From Pseudomonas sp. UBA4194 (GTDB lineage: Bacteria; Pseudomonadota; Gammaproteobacteria; Pseudomonadales; Pseudomonadaceae): 57,411 nucleotides of DNA. The position numbers and the translations under genes are program-made. The stretch spans positions 33,714 to 91,124 of the forward strand of contig NZ_DFUE01000040.1 of NCBI RefSeq assembly GCF_002379585.1. Reading direction: 5' to 3'. Positions 33,038-41,052 of this stretch are shown here, piece by piece. Each line of letters starts with the position of its first letter. Within the stretch, counting starts at the first letter, position 1. The notes under the pieces were generated by a model, which had not been told where the DNA came from, searched no databases, and was given only the letters and a program-made list of their open reading frames with translations.

Positions 33038-33394
33038 TCAGTCCAGCATCTGCCGGGCGGCTGGGTCCAGGCTGTAGGTCTTGTCCGTGTTGAGGGTGAT
33101 CACGCCTTCAGCGCATAGCCGCTTGAGCACCTCGCGCACGCTGAGGAACGACAGCGGGATGTCCAGTTTCTCCAACTGGCTGTGCACGCCGCGTACACCG
33201 ATGTTCTGCCCCTCACGCGCGGCGCCATGCAAGGCATCGATGACCTTGAGGCGAATCAGGCTGGTGCGCAGGCCGTAGGTGCGCAGCAGTTCCTTGATCT
33301 GCTCGTTGCTGCTGTTGTCGTGCGCCTGCGTCCGGTTTTGCGGCTGTGCAGGCCCAGCTCGGGTGCCCGGGGTGGGGTGTGACGAATTCTGCAT
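33038..33394 (-). CDS. Fur-like winged-helix protein lacking the metal-binding domain
   Basis: A 118-residue protein whose residues about 35-112 match the Fur DNA-binding winged helix: LLRTYGLRTSLIRLKVIDAL, then VHSQLEKLDIPLSFLSVREVLKRLCAEGVITLN. The His/Cys-rich dimerisation and metal domain of Fur is absent, and the first ~30 residues are Pro/Asn/Gln-rich. Pseudomonas annotations often call such proteins Fe2+/Zn2+ uptake regulation proteins, but without metal sites that is doubtful. AAGGAG before ATG 33394 decides the start against the longer frame at 33520. Target genes are unknown. Confidence 0.75.
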   Translation of the reverse strand: MQNSSHPTPGTRAGPAQPQNRTQAHDNSSNEQIKELLRTYGLRTSLIRLKVIDALHGAAREGQNIGVRGVHSQLEKLDIPLSFLSVREVLKRLCAEGVITLNTDKTYSLDPAARQMLD

Positions 33395-33504
33395 GCGAAA
33401 ACTCCTTTTCAGAAACGGTTCCTGTCGGTGAAAAAGCTGCTCACCTCTATTAAGACGTTTGAGCAGGGTAAATCGTGAAAATTGTTTGTGTAAATTTTGT
33501 AAAT

Positions 33505-33524
33505 GGGGTGAGGGGACCATTCAC
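33505..33524. repeat. Solo half of a family A repeat
   Basis: GGGGTGAGGGGACCATTCAC, one outer arm only, about 110 bp upstream of the Fur-like gene start and 110 bp upstream of the PepSY gene. The opposite arm is missing. Confidence 0.75.
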
Positions 33525-33636
33525 ACCCGGTATCAATCCGTGCAGAAAACCCATCCAATCAGCGCTGAACTATCTTTCCCACCTCATGCTCCAAAATGAC
33601 GCAACGTAAAATCAATAACGTGTGTTGGAGTAATTT

Positions 33637-33903
33637 ATGTTCAAGAAGACATTGGCTGCCGTTGTAGCAACTTCCGCTCTGCTGAGCGCCGGCGTGGCGC
33701 TGGCAGACAAGCCAGGTGCCGGCTGGATCACCATTGAAAAAGCCATCGAAACCGCCAAGGCCAAGGGTTACACCGAAGTCTGGAAAATCGAGGCCGACAA
33801 CGACGGCTACTGGGAAGGCGAAGGCAAGAAGGCTGACGGCGTGACCTACGAGTTCCGTATCGACGGCGCCTCGGGCAATGTCCTGCGTGACCAGAAAGAC
33901 TGA
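33637..33903 (+). CDS. Periplasmic PepSY-domain protein
   Basis: An 88-residue exported protein: signal peptide MFKKTLAAVVATSALLSAGVALA (cleavage before DKPGAG), then a single PepSY unit, ITIEKAIETAKAKGYTEVWKIEADNDGYWEGEGKKADG followed by YEFRIDGASGNVL. PepSY domains are thought to act as inhibitors or regulators of proteases or sensors in the envelope. Related small PepSY proteins often sit beside two-component systems; none is adjacent here. GGAG precedes the ATG. Confidence 0.88.
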   Translation: MFKKTLAAVVATSALLSAGVALADKPGAGWITIEKAIETAKAKGYTEVWKIEADNDGYWEGEGKKADGVTYEFRIDGASGNVLRDQKD

Positions 33904-33914
33904 TGCTTGAACCG

Positions 33915-33935
33915 GCCGGAGCTGCATGCTCCGGC
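33915..33935 (+). terminator. Hairpin downstream of the PepSY gene
   Basis: GCCGGAGC, loop TGCAT, GCTCCGGC: a perfect 8-bp GC stem 12 bp after the stop. No T-run follows, so termination efficiency is uncertain. Confidence 0.35.
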
Positions 33936-34028
33936 GACCCACCTGCCCAGTCCTGCGGCAGGGCTTGCCGACCGGCATCGGGCTATGGCGTACTGCGGCC
34001 TTCGCGATCTTCAATAAGGTAGCCGCCG

Positions 34029-35057
34029 ATGTCCGCGCCACACGCTGTCGAAACCGAATCCATCTCCTTCGTCGACCTTGTGCAGTTGCTGCGCGAGATC
34101 TTCCTGCGCCACGGTACCTCGCCAGAGGTCGCCCGCATCCTTGCCGACAATTGCGCTACGGCGCAGCAGGATGGCGCCCATAGCCATGGCACCTTTCGCA
34201 TACCGGGCTACCTGTCGACGCTGGCCAGTGGCTGGGTGGACGGCAAGGCAGTGCCGGTGGTCGAAGACGTGGCCAGCGGCTATGTCGCCGTCGATGCCGC
34301 CGGTGGTTTTGCCCAGCCGGCTCTGGCGGCGGCGCGAGACCTGCTGGTCGGCAAGGCGCGCGACGCGGGTATTGCCGTGCTGGCCATCCGTAATTCCCAT
34401 CACTTCGCCGCGCTATGGCCCGATGTCGAGCCGTTCGCCAACGAAGGGTTGGTAGCCCTGAGCGTGGTCAACAGCATGACCTGTGTGGTGCCCCATGGGG
34501 GCAGCAAGCCGTTGTTCGGCACCAACCCCATCGCCTTCGCGGCGCCGTGTGCCGGTCAACCGGCGCTGGTGTTCGACATGGCCACCAGCGCGCTGGCGCA
34601 CGGGGATGTGCAGATCGCTGCGCGCACTGGCCAGACCCTGCCGGCGGGTAGCGGTGTGGACCGCCATGGCCAGCCGACCCTCGATCCCAAGGCGGTTCTG
34701 GACGGCGGAGCACTGCTGCCGTTCGGCGGGCACAAGGGGTCGGCATTGTCGATGATGGTCGAACTGCTGTCGGCGGCGTTGACAGGCGGTCATTTCTCTT
34801 TCGAGTTCGACTGGAAGAAGCATCCGGGGGCACAAACGCCTTGGACCGGGCAACTGATCATCGTCATCGATCCGAGCCAGCGTCAGGGACAGGACTTCGC
34901 CAAACGCAGTCGCGAATTGGTGGAGCGCATGTATGAAGCAGGTCAGACGCGGCTGTCGGGCGATCGTCGCTATCGGCAGCGGGCAAAGGCGCAGAGTGAA
35001 GGCATCGCTATGCCTGCCGAGGAGCTTGCAAAGCTCAGAGCGTTGGCGGCGGTATAG
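34029..35057 (+). CDS. dpkA: Delta1-piperideine-2-carboxylate reductase
   Basis: A 342-residue NAD(P)H-dependent enzyme of the malate/L-lactate dehydrogenase-like (Ldh) family. It matches the P. putida DpkA pattern along its length: NCATAQQDGAHSHGTFRIPGY, VLAIRNSHHFAALWPDVEPF, SVVNSMTCVVPHGG, LFGTNPIAFAAP, and LPFGGHKGSALSMMVELLS. DpkA reduces delta1-piperideine-2-carboxylate to L-pipecolate (D-lysine catabolism) and delta1-pyrroline-2-carboxylate to L-proline. Length equals the known enzyme (343). Catalysis and substrate binding involve the His-rich HSHG and SHHF segments. It stands alone. Confidence 0.88.
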   Translation: MSAPHAVETESISFVDLVQLLREIFLRHGTSPEVARILADNCATAQQDGAHSHGTFRIPGYLSTLASGWVDGKAVPVVEDVASGYVAVDAAGGFAQPALAAARDLLVGKARDAGIAVLAIRNSHHFAALWPDVEPFANEGLVALSVVNSMTCVVPHGGSKPLFGTNPIAFAAPCAGQPALVFDMATSALAHGDVQIAARTGQTLPAGSGVDRHGQPTLDPKAVLDGGALLPFGGHKGSALSMMVELLSAALTGGHFSFEFDWKKHPGAQTPWTGQLIIVIDPSQRQGQDFAKRSRELVERMYEAGQTRLSGDRRYRQRAKAQSEGIAMPAEELAKLRALAAV

Positions 35058-35100
35058 ATGAGATAAGTGTGTTTCAAGGGGGTGAAGCCGTGTGATCAAG

Positions 35101-35166
35101 GCGGCTCAGGCGTGTCGCTGAATACACCTGAGCCGCACTGGGGGAGGCGGGCCTGCAGAGGCCCGC
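35101..35166. terminator. Two hairpins between convergent genes
   Basis: GCGGCTCAGG and ACACCTGAGCCGC form a stem at 35101-35136. GCGGGCCT, loop GCAG, AGGCCCGC forms a perfect 8-bp stem at 35147-35166. They lie between convergent dpkA and the DUF883 gene. No clear T-run, so this is probably a bidirectional, weak or Rho-assisted termination region. Confidence 0.35.
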
Positions 35167-35193
35167 GTCGTCACCCGATCCAGTATCGCCTGA

Positions 35194-35514
35194 TCAGTTA
35201 CGGCGACCGATCAGCAGCCCCACCACCAGGCCGAAGCCTGCCGACAGTGCAACGGTCTGCCATGGGTGGCCGCCGATGTACGTCTCAGTGGCATCCACCA
35301 CAGGCTGCGCACGCTTGCGTACACCACCGACCGAGTCAGCGGCTTGCTTGAGCTTCTGGCTGACCTGCTCGCGCAGGGTGTCGGCTTCCTCACCCACCAG
35401 CGACGCGCTGCTCTTGAGCAGCTTTTCCGATTCTTCGATCAGGGCTTGCAGCTCACTGAAGGCCTGGTCCTTGATTTGGTCTTCGGCCGCTTGCGCGGCG
35501 GTCTTACGGGCCAT
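35194..35514 (-). CDS. ElaB/YqjD/DUF883-family membrane-anchored protein
   Basis: A 106-residue protein: a long amphipathic helix (about 1-70, FSELQALIEESEKLLKSSAS) followed by one C-terminal transmembrane segment (VALSAGFGLVVGLLIGRRN), the DUF883 layout. E. coli YqjD and ElaB of this family are tail-anchored inner-membrane proteins induced in stationary phase that associate with ribosomes. A similar stationary-phase role is plausible. A single-gene unit. Confidence 0.9.
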   Translation of the reverse strand: MARKTAAQAAEDQIKDQAFSELQALIEESEKLLKSSASLVGEEADTLREQVSQKLKQAADSVGGVRKRAQPVVDATETYIGGHPWQTVALSAGFGLVVGLLIGRRN

Positions 35515-35672
35515 TTCACTACTCCTGGTGTGTATTTAAGGCAGTAATCAGTTGAGTCCTGGGCCGTAAGAAAGTTGCAGCCTGCCAGGCTCCGTCGCCC
35601 TCGGTCCTACAATGTTTCATGTTGGGCGGTGTAAGATGGCGGCTGTTTTTTCCAGTGACAGGTACCTGTGCA

Positions 35673-35927
35673 ATGAGCTTCAACCTCGCCAACCGCTCCC
35701 TCGCCGAACGCGCCATGATCGAGGACGAGAAGGCCCGTCTCTATGAGCTGTGGCAGAGCAATCTGGGCAAGGCCAAGGCCGATGCGGCTCGGCTGATAGG
35801 CGAAAAAGCCAAGCGCAAGGGCAAATGGGCAGAATGGGTGCGCACGGAACTGGACGGCATGTCACCGCCCGAATACGCCAACATGGTACGGGCTGAAGTG
35901 AACAAGCTGATGGCCGCTGCCCGCTGA
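35673..35927 (+). CDS. Conserved small basic helical protein (84 aa)
   Basis: An 84-residue Lys/Arg/Ala-rich protein: SLAERAMIEDEKARLYELWQ, then a basic segment GEKAKRKGKWAEWVRTELDG and PPEYANMVRAEVNKLM. Soluble, wholly helical in appearance, no motif recognised. It may be a nucleoid- or RNA-associated accessory protein, but nothing proves this. The start at 35673 gives a compact protein; the longer frame from 35619 adds 18 unlikely residues. Confidence 0.65.
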   Translation: MSFNLANRSLAERAMIEDEKARLYELWQSNLGKAKADAARLIGEKAKRKGKWAEWVRTELDGMSPPEYANMVRAEVNKLMAAAR

Positions 35928-35941
35928 AATGGCAGGGCGGT

Positions 35942-36412
35942 TCAATACCCGGTAGCCGCCGGCAGGCTCAGCTTGCCGGTGTCACTGAAGCGTACGGTGC
36001 CCAGCAAACCGCCGGCCAGCTTGCCGCGCAGTTCATAGGGCAAGCCCTCCAGGCTCTGAGTGGCGCTCAGGCCCACTGCCTGACGCAGCGCCGAAAAGGC
36101 CGAGACGCTGACCGGTACCACCAGCAGCCCCTCCGAAAACCCCTCGATCCGACCGCCCTGGTTACTCACGCCCGCCGCTAAGGGCTGGCCGTTGACCTCC
36201 AGGTTGAGTGCCACGCCGCTGTATTCAATGGCGCTGTCGTTCGGATTCTGCACCCTCAGTTTTACAGCGAAACGAATCTCCAACTCTTGCGCGGGCAAAG
36301 GCTCGATGCCCACCAGGTTGATGGTCACCGGATCACGCTGAGGAAACAGCGCACAGGCGCTCAGGCTGATGAACACAAAGGCGGCGATACAGTGGCGCAG
36401 GGCACGGGGCAT
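35942..36412 (-). CDS. LEA14/WHy-domain lipoprotein
   Basis: A 156-residue lipoprotein. The signal peptide ends in LSAC (Cys20). The mature part has the water-stress/LEA14 beta-sandwich pattern: VGIEPLPAQELEIRFAVKLRVQNPNDSAIEYSG with the NPN motif, then ALNLEVNGQPLAAGVSNQGG. Bacterial LEA14-like lipoproteins are linked to desiccation tolerance or outer-membrane function, without a defined mechanism. The start at 36412 (MPRALRHC) is set by the signal peptide; a much longer frame upstream is unsupported. It lies downstream of the AraC gene. Confidence 0.82.
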   Translation of the reverse strand: MPRALRHCIAAFVFISLSACALFPQRDPVTINLVGIEPLPAQELEIRFAVKLRVQNPNDSAIEYSGVALNLEVNGQPLAAGVSNQGGRIEGFSEGLLVVPVSVSAFSALRQAVGLSATQSLEGLPYELRGKLAGGLLGTVRFSDTGKLSLPAATGY

Positions 36413-36534
36413 GGTGGCGGCATCTCGCTGGGTCGGGTCGTGTGCATTGCGCTCGGCCATCGGAGCTGAGCGTCGGGGGCATTGTGTGCGACCACGACAG
36501 GGACCTGCGGTTTCATTCTCGGGCAGTGCGTGGC

Positions 36535-37581
36535 TCAGTGATTGGAGGCACTGCGCCATTGACGAGGGCTGACGCCGAACCAGCGGCGAAATGCGCGAGA
36601 GAATGCGCTCGTTTCCGAGTAGCCCAGCAGCGGGGCCAGCTCGGACACACTCAAATCCTGCTGGCGCAGGTGTCGCAGCGCCATCTCCTGACGAATCTGG
36701 TCGAGCAGTTGGGTGAAGGTCACACCGTGTTCGCGAAGCTTGCGCTGGATCATCCACTGAGGCAGTTGCAAGGTGCGGGCGAGGCGCTCAAGTGACGGCT
36801 CGGCCAGGTGCAGGGTGGTGCTGATCGCGTGGCGGGCCTGGGTCAGCAGATCATCGCCGGTACGGCCTTTATCGCCCAATTGGCGGATGGCATCCTTGAC
36901 CACCATCAACAGCATCGGATCGCTGCCGGGCATGGGTTTGCCGACAATTTCATGCTTGGGGATCAGGATCGAATTGAACGGCTGGGCGAAGCTCACGTCG
37001 GCCTGGAAAACGTCGCGATGTTCCTGCCAGTCCTGAGGCCTTGCGTGCTCGAAGGCCACGGCGCGCGGTGCCCAGTGATCACCCAGGACATGACGGACCA
37101 GGTTCATCGCCATGCCCATGGTCAGCTCGGCATCCTGGCGGCGCTTGCCGATGGCGCCGTGCTGCACCAGGTAGTCGAAGCTGTAGCACTCGCCTTGATC
37201 GACCAGACGGATGAGGGTGCTGTGCTGGTGATAGGGAAAGGCTTGGGCGAAATTGGCCAGGGCTTCTTCCAGTGTGGCCGAGCACAGGCCCACGTAGCCC
37301 AGCAACCCGAGGGCCTTGGGTTGAAACTGCTGGCCATAGCGCAACCCGAAGTTGTCACAGCCGGTTTGCCGGGCAGCTTCCTCCAGAACCTGGCAATAGT
37401 TGGGCAGGGCCAGGCTCAGGGTAGGGTGCAACAGTTGTTCGGGATCGATGCCGGCATGGCCGAACACCCTGTCCAGATCCCCGCCGTGCCGGGTGATGAA
37501 ACTGTCCAACCCGCTGGCTGCCGCCGATAACACCCCTTGATGGTTGCTGCGTGTGAAGGGTTGCAAGAGGGCTTGGGACAT
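36535..37581 (-). CDS. AraC-family transcriptional regulator, probable ethanolamine regulator
   Basis: A 348-residue regulator with an N-terminal arabinose-binding-type sensor domain (residues about 20-220) and a C-terminal AraC double helix-turn-helix (about 255-345: SLERLARTLQLPQWMIQRKL and LSVSELAPLLGYSETSAFSRAFRRWFGVSPRQWR). It is divergent from the eat-eutBC genes, so it probably activates them in response to ethanolamine (inference from position). The start at 37581 (MSQALLQPF) is preferred; the longer frame runs into REP DNA. Candidate operator: the inverted repeat at 38144-38182. Confidence 0.88.
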   Translation of the reverse strand: MSQALLQPFTRSNHQGVLSAAASGLDSFITRHGGDLDRVFGHAGIDPEQLLHPTLSLALPNYCQVLEEAARQTGCDNFGLRYGQQFQPKALGLLGYVGLCSATLEEALANFAQAFPYHQHSTLIRLVDQGECYSFDYLVQHGAIGKRRQDAELTMGMAMNLVRHVLGDHWAPRAVAFEHARPQDWQEHRDVFQADVSFAQPFNSILIPKHEIVGKPMPGSDPMLLMVVKDAIRQLGDKGRTGDDLLTQARHAISTTLHLAEPSLERLARTLQLPQWMIQRKLREHGVTFTQLLDQIRQEMALRHLRQQDLSVSELAPLLGYSETSAFSRAFRRWFGVSPRQWRSASNH

Positions 37582-37650
37582 GAGGGCAGGGCACCGTACA
37601 GGGATGTATGAAAATATTTCAAGCAAATAATGTTCCTCCTTCACGTCCCC

Positions 37651-38056
37651 CGGCGATCCCACCACCCCCATCGCGGGCAGAGCCCGCTCCCACAAGAATG
37701 CCGTAAAACCACCACCCCCCCCCTGTGGGAGCGGGTTCTACCCGCGATTGGCCCTACCAGCCACTGCAACCCCCCGATCCACCGGCGATCCCACCACCGC
37801 CATCGCGGGCAGAGCCCGCTCCCACAAGTATGCTGCAAAACCACCACCCCCCCCACCCTGTGGGAGCGGGTTCTACCCGCGATTGGCCCTGCCAGCCACT
37901 GCAACCCTCGCATCCACCGGTGATCCCACCACCGCCATCACGGGCAGAGCCCGCTCCCACAAGTATGCTGCAAAACCACCACCCCCCCACCCTGTGGGAG
38001 CGGGTTCTACCCGCGATTGGCCCTTCCGGCCACCGCAGGCCTTGGATCTACCGGCG
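37651..38056. repeat. Tandem triplet of a REP-pair unit (about 132-135 bp each)
   Basis: Three near-identical copies start at 37651, 37783 and 37918. Each carries a family B REP in one orientation (ATCGCGGGCAGAGCCCGCTC), a spacer ending in a CCACCACCCCCC tract, and the opposite REP (TGTGGGAGCGGGTTCTACCC), so each unit is a REPIN. The array occupies most of the 675-bp gap between the AraC gene and eat. Confidence 0.9.
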
Positions 38057-38143
38057 ACCGCATGGCCACCATCCCGCTTCAACACTGATCCGATCTGGGG
38101 CGTTGGTGGGCGGTTTGCCCCGGATTTGCGCACGGGCTTCAAA

Positions 38144-38182
38144 CTTGACCGCAAACGACTATTCTCGTGCGGTGCGGTCAAG
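38144..38182. promoter_or_regulatory. Candidate operator upstream of eat
   Basis: CTTGACCGCA (38144-38153) and its exact reverse complement TGCGGTCAAG (38173-38182), 19 nt apart, 74 bp before the eat start codon. A perfect 10-bp dyad between the divergent AraC and eat genes fits a regulator site; it could also fold as a leader hairpin. Confidence 0.5.
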
Positions 38183-38255
38183 TCTTGCCCGGGAAGCTAT
38201 GGTTATCCTGCCAGCCAGGCACCTTTTCGCCGATCCGTCTTCGAGGGCACACCCC

Positions 38256-39614
38256 ATGACCGTTTCGCAACTCAAACCCACCTTGGGCACCTTGCACCTG
38301 TGGGGGATCGCCGTTGGCCTGGTGATTTCCGGTGAATATTTCGGCTGGAGCTACGGCTGGGGCACTGCGGGTACCCTGGGCTTTCTGTGTACCACCCTGA
38401 TGGTGGCGGTGATGTACACCTGCTTCATTTTCAGCTTCACCGAACTGACCACCGCCATCCCCAACGCCGGCGGCCCATTCGCCTACAGCCTGCGCGCCTT
38501 CGGCGCCACGGGCGGGATGATTGCCGGGTTGGCCACGCTGATCGAATTCGTCTTCGCGCCGCCCGCCATCGCCATGGCCATCGGCGCGTACCTCAACGTC
38601 CAGTATCCGGGTCTCGACCCGAAATGGGCGGCAGTCGGCGCCTATGCCGTGTTCATGACACTGAACATCGTTGGCGTCAGCATCGCCGCCACCTTCGAAC
38701 TGGTGGTGACCATCCTTGCCGTACTCGAACTGCTGGTGTTCATGGGCGTGGTCGCGCCGGCCTTCAGTTTCAGCAATTTCGCCCTGGGCGGTTGGTCGGG
38801 TGCCGACAATTTCAGCCTGGGCGCCCTGAGCGGCATGTTCGCAGCCATTCCCTTCGCGATCTGGTTCTTCCTTGCCATCGAGGGGGCGGCGATGGCCGCC
38901 GAAGAGGCCAAAGACCCCAAGCGCACCATTCCCCGTGCCTATATCGCCGGCATCCTGACGCTGGTCACACTGGCCATCAGCGTGATGATCTTCGCCGGGG
39001 GCGTGGGTGACTGGCGGGCCTTGTCCAACATCAACGACCCTCTGCCTCAGGCCATGAAAGGCGTGGTCGGCGAAAACTCCAACTGGATGCACATGCTGGT
39101 ATGGATCGGCCTGTTCGGCCTGGTCGCCAGCTTCCACGGCATCATCCTCGGTTACTCGCGGCAGTTCTTTGCCCTGGCGCGCGCCGGCTTTCTGCCCAGC
39201 AGCCTGGCCAAGCTGTCGCGCTTCCAGACCCCGCACCGCGCGATCCTGGCGGGCGGCGTGGTCGGCATCGCGGCGATCTTCAGCGACGGCCTGGTCAATC
39301 TGCAGGGCATGAGCCTCACCGCAGCCATGATCACCATGGCCGTGTTCGGCGCCATCGTCATGTACATCATGAGCATGCTCAGCCTGTTCAAGCTACGCCG
39401 CAGCGAGCCTGACCTGGAACGTACCTTCCGTGCTCCCGGGTATCCGCTCGTACCCGCCATTGCCCTGGTGCTGGCGCTGGTCTGCCTGGTGGCCATGGTC
39501 TGGTTCAACGCGCTGATCTGCGGCATATTCATCGGCCTGATGGTCATCGGTTCGCTGTTCTGCATGCTGGTGCGCAGTCGTGCTCCGGCGGCCACGGCAC
39601 TGGTCAACGAATGA
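38256..39614 (+). CDS. eat: Ethanolamine permease
   Basis: A 452-residue amino acid/polyamine/organocation (APC) superfamily permease with about 12 membrane helices. The N-terminus LGTLHLWGIAVGLVISGEYFGWSYGW, the FTELTTAIPNAGGPFAYSLRAFG segment and IEGAAMAAEEAKDPKRTIPRAYI match the Eat ethanolamine permease. It imports ethanolamine for the lyase encoded by the next two genes. The start at 38256 is set by homology and follows the 38144 dyad; the upstream frame extends through REP DNA. EutB follows 13 bp later after AAGGAG. Confidence 0.92.
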   Translation: MTVSQLKPTLGTLHLWGIAVGLVISGEYFGWSYGWGTAGTLGFLCTTLMVAVMYTCFIFSFTELTTAIPNAGGPFAYSLRAFGATGGMIAGLATLIEFVFAPPAIAMAIGAYLNVQYPGLDPKWAAVGAYAVFMTLNIVGVSIAATFELVVTILAVLELLVFMGVVAPAFSFSNFALGGWSGADNFSLGALSGMFAAIPFAIWFFLAIEGAAMAAEEAKDPKRTIPRAYIAGILTLVTLAISVMIFAGGVGDWRALSNINDPLPQAMKGVVGENSNWMHMLVWIGLFGLVASFHGIILGYSRQFFALARAGFLPSSLAKLSRFQTPHRAILAGGVVGIAAIFSDGLVNLQGMSLTAAMITMAVFGAIVMYIMSMLSLFKLRRSEPDLERTFRAPGYPLVPAIALVLALVCLVAMVWFNALICGIFIGLMVIGSLFCMLVRSRAPAATALVNE

Positions 39615-39627
39615 AGGAGAACGGCTC

Positions 39628-41019
39628 ATGAGCTTCGTGCACAGCGTCGCCGGGCAAACCTGGCGCTTCGACAGCCTCAAGCAGCTGATGGCCAAGGCCA
39701 GTCCGGCGCGTTCCGGCGATTTTCTCGCCCAGATCGCCGCAGACACCGACGCCGAACGCGCCGCGGCGCAAATGGCGCTGGCCGATGTGCCGCTCAAGCG
39801 TTTTCTCGACGAAGCCTTGATCCCCTATGAAAGCGATGAAGTGACCCGGTTGATCGTCGACCGCCACGACGCCGCGGCCTTCGCCCCGGTCAGCCACCTG
39901 ACCGTGGGCGGCTTTCGCGACTGGCTGCTGGGTGATCAGGCGACCGAGGCCAGCCTGCGCGCGCTGGGCCCAGGCGTGACCCCGGAAATGGCGGCGGCGG
40001 TCTCCAAGATCATGCGCGTGCAGGACCTGGTCCTGGTCGCCCAGAAGATCCGCGTAGTGACGCGCTTTCGCAACACGGTGGGCTTGCGCGGACGCATGTC
40101 CACGCGCCTGCAACCCAATCATCCCACCGACGACCCGGCGGGCATCGCCGCCAGCGTGCTCGACGGTCTGCTGTACGGCAACGGCGATGCCATGATCGGC
40201 ATCAACCCAGCCTCGGACAGCCTCAGTGCCATCAGCGAGTTGCTGAAGATGCTCGATGGCGTCATCAGTCATTACCAGATACCCACCCAGTCCTGCGTCC
40301 TGACCCACGTGACCTCATCGGTGGCGGCGGTAGAGCGCGGCATTCCTCTGGACCTGGTGTTCCAGTCGATCGCCGGCACCGAAGCGGCCAACAGCAGCTT
40401 CGGCATCAGCCTGTCGGTGCTTCGCGAAGGTTACGAAGCGGGCTTGAGTCTGAACCGCGGTACCCTGGGCAACAACCTCATGTACTTCGAGACCGGACAA
40501 GGCAGTGCGCTGTCCGCCGACGCCCACCACGGCGTTGACCAGCAGACCTGCGAAGCCCGCGCCTACGCAGTGGCGCGCCACTTCGATCCGTTTCTGGTGA
40601 ACACCGTGGTTGGGTTCATTGGTCCGGAATACCTGTACAACGGCAAGCAGATCATCCGCGCGGGGTTGGAAGACCACTTCTGCGGCAAGCTGATGGGCGT
40701 GCCCATGGGCTGCGATATCTGCTACACCAATCACGCCGAAGCCGATCAGGATGACATGGACATGCTGTTGACCCTGCTCGGGGTGGCCGGCATCAATTTC
40801 ATCATGGGCATCCCCGGCTCCGACGATGTCATGCTCAATTACCAGACCACCTCTTTCCACGATGCCCTGTACGCGCGCAAGACCCTTGGCCTGCGCCCCG
40901 CGCCGGAATTCGAAGCGTGGTTGGCGCGCATGGATATTCTGCAGCAGGGTGATGGCCAGCTGCGGCTCGGCAGTGGTGTGCCGCCGCTGTTTCGCAAAGC
41001 ACTGGCCCAGCTGAAGTAG
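39628..41019 (+). CDS. eutB: Ethanolamine ammonia-lyase large subunit
   Basis: A 463-residue adenosylcobalamin-dependent TIM-barrel subunit (E. coli EutB about 453). It splits ethanolamine to acetaldehyde and ammonia. Recognisable active-site segments are STRLQPNHPTDDP (Arg and Gln that bind substrate), YFETGQGSALSADAHHG with the key Glu, and CDICYTNHAEADQDDMD with the Asp. ATG 39628 follows AAGGAG. It needs cobalamin, which pseudomonads make themselves. No bacterial microcompartment genes are present, so acetaldehyde must be handled by a dehydrogenase encoded elsewhere. Confidence 0.96.
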   Translation: MSFVHSVAGQTWRFDSLKQLMAKASPARSGDFLAQIAADTDAERAAAQMALADVPLKRFLDEALIPYESDEVTRLIVDRHDAAAFAPVSHLTVGGFRDWLLGDQATEASLRALGPGVTPEMAAAVSKIMRVQDLVLVAQKIRVVTRFRNTVGLRGRMSTRLQPNHPTDDPAGIAASVLDGLLYGNGDAMIGINPASDSLSAISELLKMLDGVISHYQIPTQSCVLTHVTSSVAAVERGIPLDLVFQSIAGTEAANSSFGISLSVLREGYEAGLSLNRGTLGNNLMYFETGQGSALSADAHHGVDQQTCEARAYAVARHFDPFLVNTVVGFIGPEYLYNGKQIIRAGLEDHFCGKLMGVPMGCDICYTNHAEADQDDMDMLLTLLGVAGINFIMGIPGSDDVMLNYQTTSFHDALYARKTLGLRPAPEFEAWLARMDILQQGDGQLRLGSGVPPLFRKALAQLK

Positions 41020-41052
41020 GCGCCTGGGCGCCGTCGACACCAAAGGACAGCC

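Noticed and set aside
37651..38056. Possible CRISPR array
   Set aside because: Only three units of 132-135 bp; the 'spacers' are themselves repeated and the repeats are REP palindromes; no cas genes.
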